Part shown: positions 33,851-43,345 of the stretch, piece after piece
Layout: every line of letters starts with the position of its first letter
Position numbering within the stretch: position 1 is the stretch's first letter
Origin: Caulobacteraceae bacterium
GTDB lineage: Bacteria > Pseudomonadota > Alphaproteobacteria > Caulobacterales > Caulobacteraceae
Length of the DNA stretch: 64,000 bases
Direction: 5' to 3'
Assembly (NCBI GenBank): GCA_027487945.1
Contig: JAIYCQ010000034.1
Location: 1-64,000, forward strand
Notes under the pieces: model-generated
Seen by the model: the letters and a program-made list of their open reading frames with translations, nothing else
What the model was told of the DNA's origin: nothing
Database searches by the model: none
Position numbers and translations under genes: made by a program

Positions 33851-35758
33851 ATGAAGCCTCGCCTCCAAAGTCCGGATTCCTGCCTGATGTCGCCCATGCT
33901 TCGCGGCCTTGCCGCCGCCCTCACCCTCTGCTGCTGCGCCCCGAGCGCGGCCCTTGCCACCCCGGCCGTCGCCCCGATCCTGACGACGGCCGACGCGGTG
34001 GACGGGCAGACCTGGGCGCAGCCTCGCATCGCCCGCGTGACCCATGTCGACCTCGACCTCGTCACCGACTTCGACACGAAGACGGTCAGTGGGACGGCCG
34101 CTCTCGACGTCAGGGCCGCGCCGGGCGCGACCGAGATCGTTCTGGACGCGTGGGACCTGACCATCGTCTCCGTCACCGACGCCGACGGCGGCAAGCTGTC
34201 CTGGGCCCTGGGCGCCGCAGACGGCGACAAGGGGGCGCCGCTTACCGTCCAGCTGAACAGCGCCAGGCGCATCATCGTCACCTACCGCAGCGGTGCGGCC
34301 GCGGCGCTCCAGTGGCTGCCGCCTGAGCTGACCGCCGGGAAGGCCAAGCCCTTCCTCTACAGCCAGGGTCAGGCCACTCTGAACCGCAGCTGGATTCCGA
34401 CCCAGGACAGCCCCGGCATCCGCCAGACCTGGACCGCCCGTATCGTCGTCCCCGACGACCTGACCGCCGTGATGAGCGGCGAGATGCTGACCCCGACCGG
34501 CGAGGCCGCCGGGCCGGGCAAGCGGGCCTTCCGGTTCCGCATGCAGCACCCGACGGCGCCGTATCTGATCGCCCTCGCCGTCGGCGACATCGCCTTCCGG
34601 CCGCTGGGCGAGCGTACGGGAGTCTATACCGAGCCTTCGATGATGGACCGCGCCGCCGCCGAACTGGTGGACACCGGCAAGATGGTCGAGGCCGCCGAGG
34701 CGCTGTACGGCCCCTACCGCTGGGGCCGCTATGACGTGCTGGTCCTGCCGCCTGCCTTTCCCTACGGCGGTATGGAGAACACCAACCTCACCTTCCTGAC
34801 CCCGACCTTCATCACGGGCGACAGGGCCAATGTCGGGCTGGTGGCCCACGAACTGGCGCACAGCTGGTCGGGCAACCTGGTGACCAACGCCACCTGGAAT
34901 GACATCTGGCTCAACGAGGGCTTCACCAGCTACGTCGAGAACCGGCTGATGGAGGCGCTGTACGGTCCGGAGCGGGCGGAGATCGAAGCCGATCTCGGCT
35001 GGGACCAGCTGCAGCGCGCCATCGCCTCCGCCGAGGACCCGTCGGTGATCACCCTGCACGGCGCGGGCACCGGGGTGGAGTACATCAAGGGCGAGGCCTT
35101 CCTGCGGACGCTGGAGCATGCCTTCGGCCGTGCACGGTGGGACAGCTACCTGCGCGGCTACTTCGACCGCTTCGCCTTCCAGCCGCAGACCACGGCCGGC
35201 TTCCTTGCCGATCTGCGCGCGCAGCTGGTCAAGGGCGACGCAGACCTCGAGGCGAAGTTGCAGCTCGACGCCTGGGTGTATCAGCCGGGCATCCCCTCGG
35301 GCGCCTACCACAAGCCCTCCCCGGCCCTGCTCAAGGTCGACGAGGCTCGCGCGGCCTTTCTGGCCGGCGGCCCGGCCTCGGCCGTCCCGGGCAAGGCCTG
35401 GACGACACAGCAGTGGAAGCGGTTCCTGGACGGCCTGCCCCGCAAGCTCACAGCCGCGCAGCTGAACGACCTCGACGGCGCCTTTGCGCTGTCGGCCTCG
35501 ACCAACGCCTACATCCGCTCGGCCTGGCTCGAGCTGGTCGTGGCCAACCGCTACGCGCCGGGGCTGGCCTCTCTGGAGCGCTTTCTCGGCAGCGTCGGTC
35601 GCGGCCTGTTCATCCGACCGCTCTACATCGGCCTGCTGAAGGACAAGGACTGGGGCGTGCCCCTCGCCCGGACCTATTTCGACCAGAGCAAGACCACCTA
35701 CCACCCTTCGATCGCCGCTGAGTTCGAGCGGCGCCTCAAGGCGGCGGAAGGCTCCTAG
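33851..35758 (+). CDS. Exported M1 family zinc aminopeptidase
   Basis: 635 residues from ATG 33851; ATG 33887 (SPMLRGLAAALTLCCCAPSA) is an equally plausible start. The hydrophobic N terminus is a signal peptide ending near ALA-TP. The catalytic domain has the exopeptidase motif YGGMENTNLTFL and the zinc site VAHELAHSWSG with the third ligand in WLNEGFTSYVE. The TLNRSWIPTQDSPGIRQTW region and the C-terminal helical domain are as in leukotriene A4 hydrolase-type enzymes. Likely periplasmic peptide degradation. Confidence 0.93.
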   Translation: MKPRLQSPDSCLMSPMLRGLAAALTLCCCAPSAALATPAVAPILTTADAVDGQTWAQPRIARVTHVDLDLVTDFDTKTVSGTAALDVRAAPGATEIVLDAWDLTIVSVTDADGGKLSWALGAADGDKGAPLTVQLNSARRIIVTYRSGAAAALQWLPPELTAGKAKPFLYSQGQATLNRSWIPTQDSPGIRQTWTARIVVPDDLTAVMSGEMLTPTGEAAGPGKRAFRFRMQHPTAPYLIALAVGDIAFRPLGERTGVYTEPSMMDRAAAELVDTGKMVEAAEALYGPYRWGRYDVLVLPPAFPYGGMENTNLTFLTPTFITGDRANVGLVAHELAHSWSGNLVTNATWNDIWLNEGFTSYVENRLMEALYGPERAEIEADLGWDQLQRAIASAEDPSVITLHGAGTGVEYIKGEAFLRTLEHAFGRARWDSYLRGYFDRFAFQPQTTAGFLADLRAQLVKGDADLEAKLQLDAWVYQPGIPSGAYHKPSPALLKVDEARAAFLAGGPASAVPGKAWTTQQWKRFLDGLPRKLTAAQLNDLDGAFALSASTNAYIRSAWLELVVANRYAPGLASLERFLGSVGRGLFIRPLYIGLLKDKDWGVPLARTYFDQSKTTYHPSIAAEFERRLKAAEGS

Positions 35759-35884
35759 CGGTCAACCTCCGCCGGTCAGGCGAGCAGCCGGCCGGCGCCG
35801 GCGGCGATGGTCATCAGGCTATCGAAAGCGAACGGCGATATGGTCACAACCCCGGACGCCGATCCCGTTTCGTCTGCCGAAGGT

Positions 35885-36136
35885 TCAGGCGCGTGGCTCG
35901 GGCCGTTCAAGCTCCTCGAGGGCCTCGGTCAACACGTCCATACGCCTGGCCAGCGCCACGGCGGCGTCGCGCAGGCCTTGATTGTAGAACCGGGGGCCCA
36001 GCTTTTCGGTGACGAAGTCCACCAGGAACTCTGCATCCATACCGCCGATCTCGGCGTCGCACTCTCGCTTGAGGTAGTCACGGAGCATGTGGGCGAGATC
36101 GCCCCGCGTGGCCTTGTCGAACTCGATGCCGGCCAT
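35885..36136 (-). CDS. DUF2164 family protein
   Basis: 83 residues. Short helical protein with the family pattern: IEFDKATRGDLAHMLRDYLK near the N terminus, then GGMDAEFLVDFVTEKLGPRF and YNQGLRDAAVALARRM. DUF2164 proteins are small, cytoplasmic and uncharacterised. It stands alone between the convergent M1 peptidase gene and argF. Confidence 0.85.
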   Translation of the reverse strand: MAGIEFDKATRGDLAHMLRDYLKRECDAEIGGMDAEFLVDFVTEKLGPRFYNQGLRDAAVALARRMDVLTEALEELERPEPRA

Positions 36137-36262
36137 CGCGGGGCTCCCGATTGCCCGAGCCTGAAGGCTTCAGATGGAATCACCTGAAGCCGTCAGCCTC
36201 GGGGCTTTTGAGTCCAGAGCACGATCCAACGATCGGACGGCTCCGTCTGACCGTACCCTGCC

Positions 36263-37198
36263 CTAGCCGATCTTGCCGAAGCACCAGGCGAGGATCGACT
36301 TCTGGGCGTGGATGCGGTTCTCCGCCTCGTCCCAGACCAGGGAGCGCGGGCCGTCGATCACCGCGTCGGTCACTTCCTCGCCCCTGTGGGCCGGGAGGCA
36401 GTGCAGGAATACCGCGTCCCTGTGCGCCAGACCCATCAGGTCCTCGTCGACCTGATAGGACTCGAAGGCGTCCAGTCGCGCCTCGCCGTCGACATCGCCC
36501 ATCGACACCCAGGTGTCGGTGACCACGCAGTCGGCGCCTTCCACCGCGGCGCGGGGATCATCGGTCATCTCCACCTGACCCTGCTGCTCAGCCGCGCGGG
36601 CCAGGTCGTAGAGGTCGGGGTGATAGGCCGCCGGGCAGGCGATGTTCAGCTTGAAGCCCAGCTTGGGCGCAGCATGGATGAAGCTGGCGCAGACGTTGTT
36701 GCCGTCGCCGACCCAGGCGATGGTCTTGCCAGCCACCGGCCCGCGATGCTCCTCGAAGGTCAGCAGATCGGCCATGATCTGGCAGGGATGGCTCCTGTCG
36801 GTCAGGCCGTTGATAACCGGCACGGAGGCGTTCTGGGCGAAGAGCTCCACGTCCTCGTGACGGTTGGCCCGGATCATCACCGCGTCGACCATGCGCGACA
36901 GCACCTTGGCGGTATCGTCGATCGTCTCGCCGCGGCCGAGCTGCATGTCGGCCGACGTCGAGATGATACCATGGCCGCCGAGCTGGCGGATGGCGGCGTC
37001 GAAGCTGAAACGCGTACGCGTGGAGTTCTTCTCGAAGATCATCGCCAGCGTGCGGCCTTCACCGGGCCGGTCGTGATCGACCATGGCCTGGGTCCAGCCG
37101 CGGCGGGAGGCCTTGCGGGTGCGGGCGTCGTCGAGGATCACACGAAGGTCGTGCGCCTCGAGCTTCCAGATGTCGAGGAAGTGCCGGGGCGCGGTCAT
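36263..37198 (-). CDS. argF: Ornithine carbamoyltransferase
   Basis: 311 residues from ATG 37198. Makes citrulline from ornithine and carbamoyl phosphate (arginine synthesis). Motifs: the carbamoyl-phosphate loop [12 protein letters not shown] (S-x-R-T-R), [23 protein letters not shown], and the ornithine site [11 protein letters not shown]. The ATG overlaps the TGA of argD (ATGA), so the two are translationally coupled in an argD-argF operon, the usual alphaproteobacterial order. Confidence 0.97.
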   Translation of the reverse strand: MTAPRHFLDIWKLEAHDLRVILDDARTRKASRRGWTQAMVDHDRPGEGRTLAMIFEKNSTRTRFSFDAAIRQLGGHGIISTSADMQLGRGETIDDTAKVLSRMVDAVMIRANRHEDVELFAQNASVPVINGLTDRSHPCQIMADLLTFEEHRGPVAGKTIAWVGDGNNVCASFIHAAPKLGFKLNIACPAAYHPDLYDLARAAEQQGQVEMTDDPRAAVEGADCVVTDTWVSMGDVDGEARLDAFESYQVDEDLMGLAHRDAVFLHCLPAHRGEEVTDAVIDGPRSLVWDEAENRIHAQKSILAWCFGKIG

Positions 37199-38412
37199 GC
37201 AGCCGCCCTTGCCCGAACGACCTCGCAGGTCTTCTCGAGCTTCTCGACCACTTCGCGGGCGTCTTCCAGCGTCAGGGTCAGGGGCGGCAGCAGGCGCACG
37301 CAGTTGTCGCCGCCGCCGGCCACCAGCAGGTGCTGGTCGCGCGCCAGGGCCATGAACTCGCGGTTCACCGGGACCAGCTTGAGCCCGATCAGGAAGCCCT
37401 TGCCCCGCACGTCGACGATGACGTCCGGAAAGCGGTCCTTCAGGCCGGTCAGCTGCTGGCTTAGGTAGCCCGCCACGTCGCGGACATTCGCCAGCGTCTC
37501 GTCCTTGCTGATCTCGTCGAAGGCCGCCAGGCCGACGGCCATGGCCAACGGATTGCCGCCGAAGGTGGAGCCGTGAACACCCACGGTCATGCCCTTGGCC
37601 GCTTCGGCGGAGGCCAGGCACGCGCCGATGGGGAAGCCGCCGCCCAGCGCCTTGGCCACGCACATGATGTCGGGCGCGGCGTCCTCGGCCCAGTCATGGG
37701 CGAAGAGCTTGCCGGTGCGGCCCATGCCGCACTGCACTTCGTCATAGATCAGGATCACGCCGTGCTCGCGGGTCAGCGCCCGCAGGCCGGTCAGGCAGTG
37801 CTCGGGCATGGCGCGCGCGCCACCCTCGCCCTGCACGGGCTCGACGATGATCGCCGCCGTCGTCGGGTTGGCGATCGCCGCCTTGATGCCCTCGTGATCA
37901 GCCCAGGTCAGCTGGCTGTAGCCCGGCAGGCGCGGGCCGAAGCCCTCGACGTAGGACGGATTGCCGGCCGCATTGATCGCCGCGTAGCTGCGGCCGTGGA
38001 ACGAACCGTCGAAGCCGTAGATCTCGACCCGCTCGGGGTTGCCGTTGGCGGTGTGATACTTGCGGGCCGTCTTGAGCGCGCACTCGATCGCCTCGGTGCC
38101 CGAGTTGGTGAAGAACACCACGTCGGCGAAGGTCGCGTCCGTCATGCGGGTGGCCAGCGCTTCCTGGCCGGGGATGCGGAAGATGTTGGAGACGTGCCAG
38201 AGCTTGTCGGACTGCTCCTTGAGCACCTCGACCAACCGGGGATGGCAGTGGCCAAGACCGTTGGTGGCGATGCCGGCCACGCAGTCCAGGTACTCCTCGC
38301 CCTTGGTGTCCCAAAGTCGCGCGCCTCGTCCGCGCTCAACCGCCAGGGGGGCGCGGTTGTAGACGCCCATGATGTGGTCGGAGGACGGGCTGGTCGACGT
38401 CGGCGTGCTCAA
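37195..38412 (-). CDS. argD: Acetylornithine aminotransferase (class III PLP)
   Basis: 405 residues. Converts N-acetylglutamate semialdehyde to N-acetylornithine; many homologues also act on succinyldiaminopimelate or succinylornithine. Motifs: [81 protein letters not shown] and the pyridoxal lysine in [16 protein letters not shown]. First gene of the argDF operon. Confidence 0.95.
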   Translation of the reverse strand: MSTPTSTSPSSDHIMGVYNRAPLAVERGRGARLWDTKGEEYLDCVAGIATNGLGHCHPRLVEVLKEQSDKLWHVSNIFRIPGQEALATRMTDATFADVVFFTNSGTEAIECALKTARKYHTANGNPERVEIYGFDGSFHGRSYAAINAAGNPSYVEGFGPRLPGYSQLTWADHEGIKAAIANPTTAAIIVEPVQGEGGARAMPEHCLTGLRALTREHGVILIYDEVQCGMGRTGKLFAHDWAEDAAPDIMCVAKALGGGFPIGACLASAEAAKGMTVGVHGSTFGGNPLAMAVGLAAFDEISKDETLANVRDVAGYLSQQLTGLKDRFPDVIVDVRGKGFLIGLKLVPVNREFMALARDQHLLVAGGGDNCVRLLPPLTLTLEDAREVVEKLEKTCEVVRARAAA

Positions 38413-38529
38413 GGATGCCTCCCTAAAGCGAGAAAGTCCCCGGCGGTTCGCGCGGGGACAGGAAGGCCTAGGCTTCTCACCGGGGAGCCGTCGAATGTCA
38501 AGAATTCGGGGCGGCCGACAGCCCCGGTC

Positions 38530-39420
38530 TCAGCGCGCGTTCTCCGCCGCCCGCGCCACCTGCACGGCCAGCGACGCCGCCTTTTCAACGGTCGCCGGAT
38601 CGACAACGTCCATGACGTCCTGCGGCGTGTGGATCAGACCCAGGATCCGGGGCGGCGGGCCGGACGGGCGCTCACCCATCGCCAGCTGCGCCATAAAGCC
38701 CTGCAGCACATCCACCTCGGCCGCCGGCAGATAGCTGAACGATGTCGCCGGGATGAGCGCCTTCCGGAAGGCGAGGTGATCGCTTGGCGGATAGGCCTGC
38801 AGACCACGGCAGGTCTCGCCCGCCGCCTGGCAGGCCGCAGTGATGACGCCCTCCAGCGGCGCGTCCACCGGCGTGGTCGCCGCGGCATAGAACGGGGTGT
38901 CGCCGTAGGCGTTGATGTCGAAGTTGAACACCGCCGCGACCCGCTGGCCGTCGGGGCTGGCGGCATAGGCCGCCGCGCCGAGCAGGCCCCGTTCCTCCTG
39001 GTCGAAGAACACGATGCGCAGGCCGCGCTGGAAGGTCTGCCCCTTCAGGGCGTCGGCCGCGCGCAGCAGGGCCACCACCGAGGCGGCGTTGTCGACGACG
39101 CCGTTCACCAGCGTACCGTCCTTCAGGACCAGCGCGTCATAGTGGGCGGTCAGCAGGACGTCCTTGTCGCCGCCGGCCGCCAGGACCACCACGACGTTGT
39201 AGCCTTCCGGCGCGCCGGGCTTGCCGCTGGTGAAGGGACGAACCTCGTAGGTCAGGCCGCGGGCGTCGAGCAGGCCCGTCAGCACCGCCAGACGCTCGGC
39301 CTGGGTCGGCTTGTCGAAGGCCGCGATCTCCTCGGCGACGGTGGCCGGCGCGGCGAAGGCGGGCGCGACGAGGCCGCCGAGGATCACGCCGGCCAGCGCC
39401 AGCGCCTTGATCAGCTTCAT
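38530..39420 (-). CDS. Exported M28-type zinc peptidase
   Basis: 296 residues from ATG 39420. A cleavable signal peptide (LIKALALAGVILGGLVAPAF then AAPAT). The M28 zinc-peptidase metal ligands are visible: LLTAHYDAL (His and Asp), GVVDNAASVVALL (bridging Asp), FDQEERGLLGAAAY (Glu-Glu), NFDINAYGDTP (Asp), and a late His in SDHLAFRK. Probably a periplasmic aminopeptidase. It is 23 bp downstream of the ABC-2 permease gene; no functional link is apparent. Confidence 0.9.
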   Translation of the reverse strand: MKLIKALALAGVILGGLVAPAFAAPATVAEEIAAFDKPTQAERLAVLTGLLDARGLTYEVRPFTSGKPGAPEGYNVVVVLAAGGDKDVLLTAHYDALVLKDGTLVNGVVDNAASVVALLRAADALKGQTFQRGLRIVFFDQEERGLLGAAAYAASPDGQRVAAVFNFDINAYGDTPFYAAATTPVDAPLEGVITAACQAAGETCRGLQAYPPSDHLAFRKALIPATSFSYLPAAEVDVLQGFMAQLAMGERPSGPPPRILGLIHTPQDVMDVVDPATVEKAASLAVQVARAAENAR

Positions 39421-39443
39421 CGAAGTCCCCCTCACGCGATTCC

Positions 39444-40265
39444 CTAGGTCTTCAGCCGCCAGCCGATGATGAACATCCGCCAGCACCACAGGAAGAGCGC
39501 GACGTTCAGGACCGCCACCATGACCACACCGGCCAGCAGGTTGCCGTCGCTGTGGCCGATGAAGCCGTAGCGGAACCCGTCGATCAGATAGAAGAACGGG
39601 TTGAAATGGCTGGCCGTGCGGAACGGCTCGGGCAGGCGGTCGACCAGGTAGAAGGTCCCGGACAGGAAGGTCATCGGCATGATCAGGAAGTTGGTGATCG
39701 CCGACAGGTGGTCGAACTTCTCGGCCCAAAGGCCGGTGCCGATGCCGACAAAGCCGAGGATGAGCGAGGCGCCGACGCTGAAATAGACCACCGCCCAGAT
39801 GTGGCTGACCCCAAGGTCGGTGAACGGCAGCACCGCTATGGTCAGCGCCGTGACAAGGCCCACCACGACGCCGCGCGTCGCCGCGCCCAGCGCAAAGCCG
39901 AGCACCTGCTCCAGCGCCGACAGCGGCGGGGTCAGGAAGTCCGGCGTCAGCCCCATCATCTTGGCCTGCAGCAGGCTGGAGGAGGAGTTGGCGAAGGCAT
40001 TGTTGAGGATGGCCATCATAATCAGGCCCGGCGCCACGAACTCCGAGAACGGGGTGCCGTGGATGGGCGGCGCGGCCCCGCGCACGGCGACCACGAAGAC
40101 CATCATGTAGAGGAGCGTGGTGACCACCGGGGCGGCCACGGTCTGCATGCCCACCTTCCAGAAGCGACGGACCTCGCGCTGGTAGAGGGTGGCGAAGCCG
40201 GTCCAGTTGAATCCGGCATAGTCGCGGGGCTGCGGCGGAACGACGCTTTCGGCCATGTCTTTCAT
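39444..40265 (-). CDS. ABC-2 type transporter permease
   Basis: 273 residues from ATG 40265 (ATG 40256 also possible). Six membrane segments and the ABC-2 signatures: FWKVGMQTVAAPVVTTLLYM, a GLIMMAILNNAFANSSSSLL stretch, FLSGTFYLVDRLPEPFRTAS and HFNPFFYLIDGFRYGF. Such permeases (the NodJ/YadH kind) normally pair with an ATP-binding subunit. None is adjacent: upstream is divergent gcrA and downstream is an M28 peptidase. The substrate is unknown. Confidence 0.9.
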   Translation of the reverse strand: MKDMAESVVPPQPRDYAGFNWTGFATLYQREVRRFWKVGMQTVAAPVVTTLLYMMVFVVAVRGAAPPIHGTPFSEFVAPGLIMMAILNNAFANSSSSLLQAKMMGLTPDFLTPPLSALEQVLGFALGAATRGVVVGLVTALTIAVLPFTDLGVSHIWAVVYFSVGASLILGFVGIGTGLWAEKFDHLSAITNFLIMPMTFLSGTFYLVDRLPEPFRTASHFNPFFYLIDGFRYGFIGHSDGNLLAGVVMVAVLNVALFLWCWRMFIIGWRLKT

Positions 40266-40344
40266 GGTCCCTAGGTGCGCTCCCATCGCCGTGCGCGCAA
40301 GGCGCCGCCGAACATCGTCGGCGGAAACCGGTGGCGCCATTCTC

Positions 40345-40411
40345 GAATCAAGATGTTGAATCTGTGGACAGTGCCCTTGGCGCCTATTGTGCCGGTTAAC
40401 AGAAGGTTTAC
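40345..40411. promoter_or_regulatory. gcrA control region: two GANTC sites and a CtrA-like box
   Basis: GAATC occurs at 40345-40349 and 40358-40362: both are CcrM (GANTC) methylation sites. At 40396-40411 the sequence TTAACAGAAGGTTTAC matches the CtrA consensus TTAA-N7-TTAA with one mismatch. A DnaA-box-like TGTGGACA follows the second GANTC. In Caulobacter crescentus, gcrA is repressed by CtrA and affected by DnaA and methylation (established); equivalence here is inference. Confidence 0.65.
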
Positions 40412-40513
40412 GATATCTGGTAGCAGGACAGCTCGAAGGGCGGTCCGGACACAACATGTAGAGTCGGCGGCGCGGGGACGTTTCCGGCTCTCCCAGGCAG
40501 ATGAGGGTTGATC

Positions 40514-41038
40514 ATGGGCTGGACCGACGAACGGGTTACGACTCTCAAGAAACTCTGGCTCGACGGCCTGTCGGCCAGCCAGATCGCCAAGCAACTGGGC
40601 GGGGTTACCCGGAACGCGGTCATCGGCAAGGTTCACCGCCTCGGCCTGTCGGGCCGCGCCGCACCGTCGCAGCCCGCTCGCCCGGCCTTCAAGGCCCCGC
40701 GTCCCGCCCGTCCGGTCGCCACGGCCCCGGCCGCGCCGCGCCGGATGGTCGCCGAGCCGGTCGCGCCGATCGTGGTCAGCAACACCGCCCCCCTGCCCCA
40801 ACCGGTGCACCGCATCGAGGAGCCCGGCAGCGCGACCGTGCTGACGCTCGGGGCTCACATGTGCAAATGGCCGATCGGCGACCCGTCGACGGACGGCTTC
40901 ACCTTCTGCGGTCGCCGCAATGGCGAGCACGGCCCCTACTGCCGTGAACACGCCCAGGTGGCCTATCAGCAACCGCAGCCCGGCAAGAAGAAGGGCGGCG
41001 CCACCGAGCTCGCCCGCTCGCTGCGCCGCTACATCTAG
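40514..41038 (+). CDS. gcrA: GcrA cell-cycle regulator
   Basis: 174 residues from ATG 40514. The N-terminal DNA-binding domain opens with GWTDERVTTLKKLWLDGLSA and continues SQIAKQLGGVTRNAVIGKVH, the hallmark of GcrA. A Pro/Ala-rich linker follows. The C-terminal region CKWPIGDPSTDGFTFCGRRN and GPYCREH is the part reported to bind the sigma-70 domain 2. GcrA acts with RNA polymerase at CcrM-methylated GANTC promoters to control the cell cycle. Transcribed alone, divergent from the ABC permease. Confidence 0.97.
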   Translation: MGWTDERVTTLKKLWLDGLSASQIAKQLGGVTRNAVIGKVHRLGLSGRAAPSQPARPAFKAPRPARPVATAPAAPRRMVAEPVAPIVVSNTAPLPQPVHRIEEPGSATVLTLGAHMCKWPIGDPSTDGFTFCGRRNGEHGPYCREHAQVAYQQPQPGKKKGGATELARSLRRYI

Positions 41039-41044
41039 ACCGGG

Positions 41045-41410
41045 TCAGCGCGTGGCGGTGAACGGCCCCTTGTAGCCGTTCGCCATCACCACGCCGGTCA
41101 TCCGGCCGCCGGACAGCACGGCGTCGTAGTCGGCGCTGAACGGCTTGCCGAGAAAGCTGGACTGGTAGCTCCAGCTCACCTTGTCGCCGTCGATCCTGCC
41201 GCGCGTCAGCGGATGGGCCCTTCGCGTGCCGCCGTCATAGCAGGTCCCGCTGATGACGTTGCCGCGGCGCGTCAGGTCGCAGGTCAGGGTGAAGGCGAAG
41301 CTCTCCACCTTCGCCCTGACGGCCCAGCTGCCGCTGACCGGGTCGTCGGCGGCCAGCGCCGGAGCGGCGAGCATCAGGACCGTGGCAAGGCCGAGCAGGG
41401 GTGAGCGCAT
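41045..41410 (-). CDS. Small exported protein, unknown function
   Basis: 121 residues. Signal peptide [19 protein letters not shown] with cleavage before ADDPV. The mature part is rich in beta-strand patterns ([41 protein letters not shown]) and resembles small periplasmic proteins of lipocalin-like beta-barrel type; two cysteines (CDL and CYD) could form a disulfide. No family recognised. Located between the convergent gcrA and the divergent xseA. Confidence 0.7.
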   Translation of the reverse strand: MRSPLLGLATVLMLAAPALAADDPVSGSWAVRAKVESFAFTLTCDLTRRGNVISGTCYDGGTRRAHPLTRGRIDGDKVSWSYQSSFLGKPFSADYDAVLSGGRMTGVVMANGYKGPFTATR

Positions 41411-41509
41411 GGTCGTTGGTCCTCGCGTGACCTTTCGGGATCTAGGCCGGAGCAGCCCCCCGGACAGGGCGGGTTTCGCGCGACTCGCTGCCGCCGCTAT
41501 GGTGGCCGT

Positions 41510-43102
41510 GTGAGCGATATCGACAGCCAGACCTCAAACGCCCAGGCCTATTCCGTCTCGGAACTGGCGTTCGCGCTCAAGCGGACGCTGGAAGACGCCT
41601 ACGGCTTCGTGCGCCTGCGCGGCGAGCTGTCGAAAGTGACCCACCACGCCAGCGGTCACGTCTACCTGACCCTCAAGGACGACAAGGCCGCCATCGACGG
41701 CGTGGTCTGGAAGGGCAGCGTGCGCGGCCTGTCGGTCCGGCCCGAGCAGGGGCTGGAGGTCATCGTCACCGGCCGCATCACCACCTTCCCGGCCGGATCC
41801 CGCTACCAGATCGTCATCGAGACCATGGAGGCGGCCGGCGTCGGCGCCCTGCTGGCGCAGCTGGAGCGCCTCAAACAGAAGCTGGCCGCCGAGGGGCTGT
41901 TCGCCGTCGAGCGCAAGCGGCGCCTGCCCTCCATGCCCGCCGTGGTCGGGGTGATCACCAGCCCGACCGGCGCTGTGATCCGCGACATCCTGCACCGCAT
42001 CCGCGACCGCTGGCCTTGCCGCGTCGTGGTCTGGCCGGTCGTGGTCCAGGGCGACGCCGCCGCCGGGCAGGTCGCGGCCGCCATCCGCGGCTTCAACGCT
42101 CTGGCGCCGGGGGGCGCCCTACCGCGGCCGGACATCCTGATCGTCGCCCGAGGCGGCGGGTCGGTGGAAGACCTCTGGGCGTTCAACGACGAGGCCCTGG
42201 CGCGCGCCGTCGCAGAGGGGAGCATCCCGCTGATCTCGGCCGTCGGGCACGAAACCGACACCACCCTGATCGACTTCGTCTCCGACCGCCGCGCCCCGAC
42301 GCCGACGGCCGCCGCCGAGATGGCGACACCGGTGCTGTCCGAGCTCAAGGCCATGGTCAGCGACTACGACCGCCGCCTGAACCAGTGCGGCGGCCGGGCG
42401 ATCGAGACCCGGCGCGAGCGGCTGACCGCCCTGTCGCGCGGCCTGCCGAGACCAGCCGACATCCTGGCCATGGCCCGCCAGCGCCTCGACTATGCTGCCA
42501 GTCACCTGACCCTCGGCCTGCGCCGCAACGTCGACCTGCACGCCGGTCATCTGGCGCGGATCGCCGCGCCGCTACGGCCGGCCATGCTGGCGCGGCGCAG
42601 CGAACAGCACGCGATGCGGCTCAAGGACCTCGACCACAGACTCAAGGCTTCGCTCGACCGCCGGTTCGAGACGCTCGGCGATCGCCTGGCGCACACCGCC
42701 GGGACCTTGCGGCCTGAAGCGCTCACGCGCCGGAACGAACAGCAGTCCGCGCGGCTGGACGAGATCAACCTCCGCCTGAACGCCGCGATCGCCCGGGCCC
42801 ACGACACCGCCCGGACGCGGCTCGATAACCTGGAGAAGCTGCGGCTGACGCTCAATCCGCGGCGCCCGCCGCGCCCCGGCTTCGTGCTGGTGACCCGCGG
42901 CGACGGGTCGATCATCCCGCGCGGCGGCGACCTGGCGGCGGGCGAGGCGGTGCGGCTGATGTTCGAGGACGCCACCCGCGAGGCGGTAATCGACGGCGCG
43001 GCCCTCCCGGCTTCGGGTTCTGCCCCGGGCCCGGGCACAGCGCCCCGTGCGGCGCCGAAAAAGGCGCCTTCGCCGCCTGCCGGTCAGGGCGACCTGTTCT
43101 AG
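41510..43102 (+). CDS. xseA: Exodeoxyribonuclease VII large subunit
   Basis: 530 residues from GTG 41510. XseA is the catalytic subunit of exonuclease VII, which degrades single-stranded DNA with XseB. N-terminal OB-fold [20 protein letters not shown] then [20 protein letters not shown]; the nuclease core has [32 protein letters not shown] and [21 protein letters not shown] long coiled-coil with three internal similar segments ([24 protein letters not shown]) and a Pro/Ala-rich C-terminal tail follow. Length is typical. Confidence 0.96.
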   Translation: MSDIDSQTSNAQAYSVSELAFALKRTLEDAYGFVRLRGELSKVTHHASGHVYLTLKDDKAAIDGVVWKGSVRGLSVRPEQGLEVIVTGRITTFPAGSRYQIVIETMEAAGVGALLAQLERLKQKLAAEGLFAVERKRRLPSMPAVVGVITSPTGAVIRDILHRIRDRWPCRVVVWPVVVQGDAAAGQVAAAIRGFNALAPGGALPRPDILIVARGGGSVEDLWAFNDEALARAVAEGSIPLISAVGHETDTTLIDFVSDRRAPTPTAAAEMATPVLSELKAMVSDYDRRLNQCGGRAIETRRERLTALSRGLPRPADILAMARQRLDYAASHLTLGLRRNVDLHAGHLARIAAPLRPAMLARRSEQHAMRLKDLDHRLKASLDRRFETLGDRLAHTAGTLRPEALTRRNEQQSARLDEINLRLNAAIARAHDTARTRLDNLEKLRLTLNPRRPPRPGFVLVTRGDGSIIPRGGDLAAGEAVRLMFEDATREAVIDGAALPASGSAPGPGTAPRAAPKKAPSPPAGQGDLF

Positions 43103-43129
43103 CAGCCTGCAATTGGCTACATTGGGACG

Positions 43130-43345
43130 ATGAACGCTTTCGAACGCGACATGGGCCGGGACCTCGCTGTCCTGCATTACGGGGACGGCGAGTACGCCGT
43201 GATGAAGCCGGGCCGGCACGTCGTCTGCGCCGTCAGCGGGGTCAAGATCCCGCTTGAGGCCCTGCGCTACTGGAACGCCGCGACCCAGGAGGCCTATGCC
43301 GGCCCGACCGAAGCGCTCCAGCGCTGGAAGGACCTGAACCCCTGA
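43130..43345 (+). CDS. DUF2093 family protein
   Basis: 71 residues. Alphaproteobacterial DUF2093: LAVLHYGDGEYAVMKPGRHV then VCAVSGVKIPLEALRYWNAA and QEAYAGPTEAL. Often found next to xseA in this class; function unknown. Its TGA overlaps the probable CTG start of the M23 peptidase by two bases, giving CTGA, a variant of the usual ATGA coupling. Confidence 0.88.
   Translation: MNAFERDMGRDLAVLHYGDGEYAVMKPGRHVVCAVSGVKIPLEALRYWNAATQEAYAGPTEALQRWKDLNP

Noticed and set aside
33815..35704. 629-residue minus-strand open frame
   Set aside because: Antisense to the M1 aminopeptidase, whose zinc-site motifs are intact.
35759..35860. Possible 23-residue minus-strand peptide ending near 35777
   Set aside because: Too short, no Shine-Dalgarno and no conservation information; likely chance.
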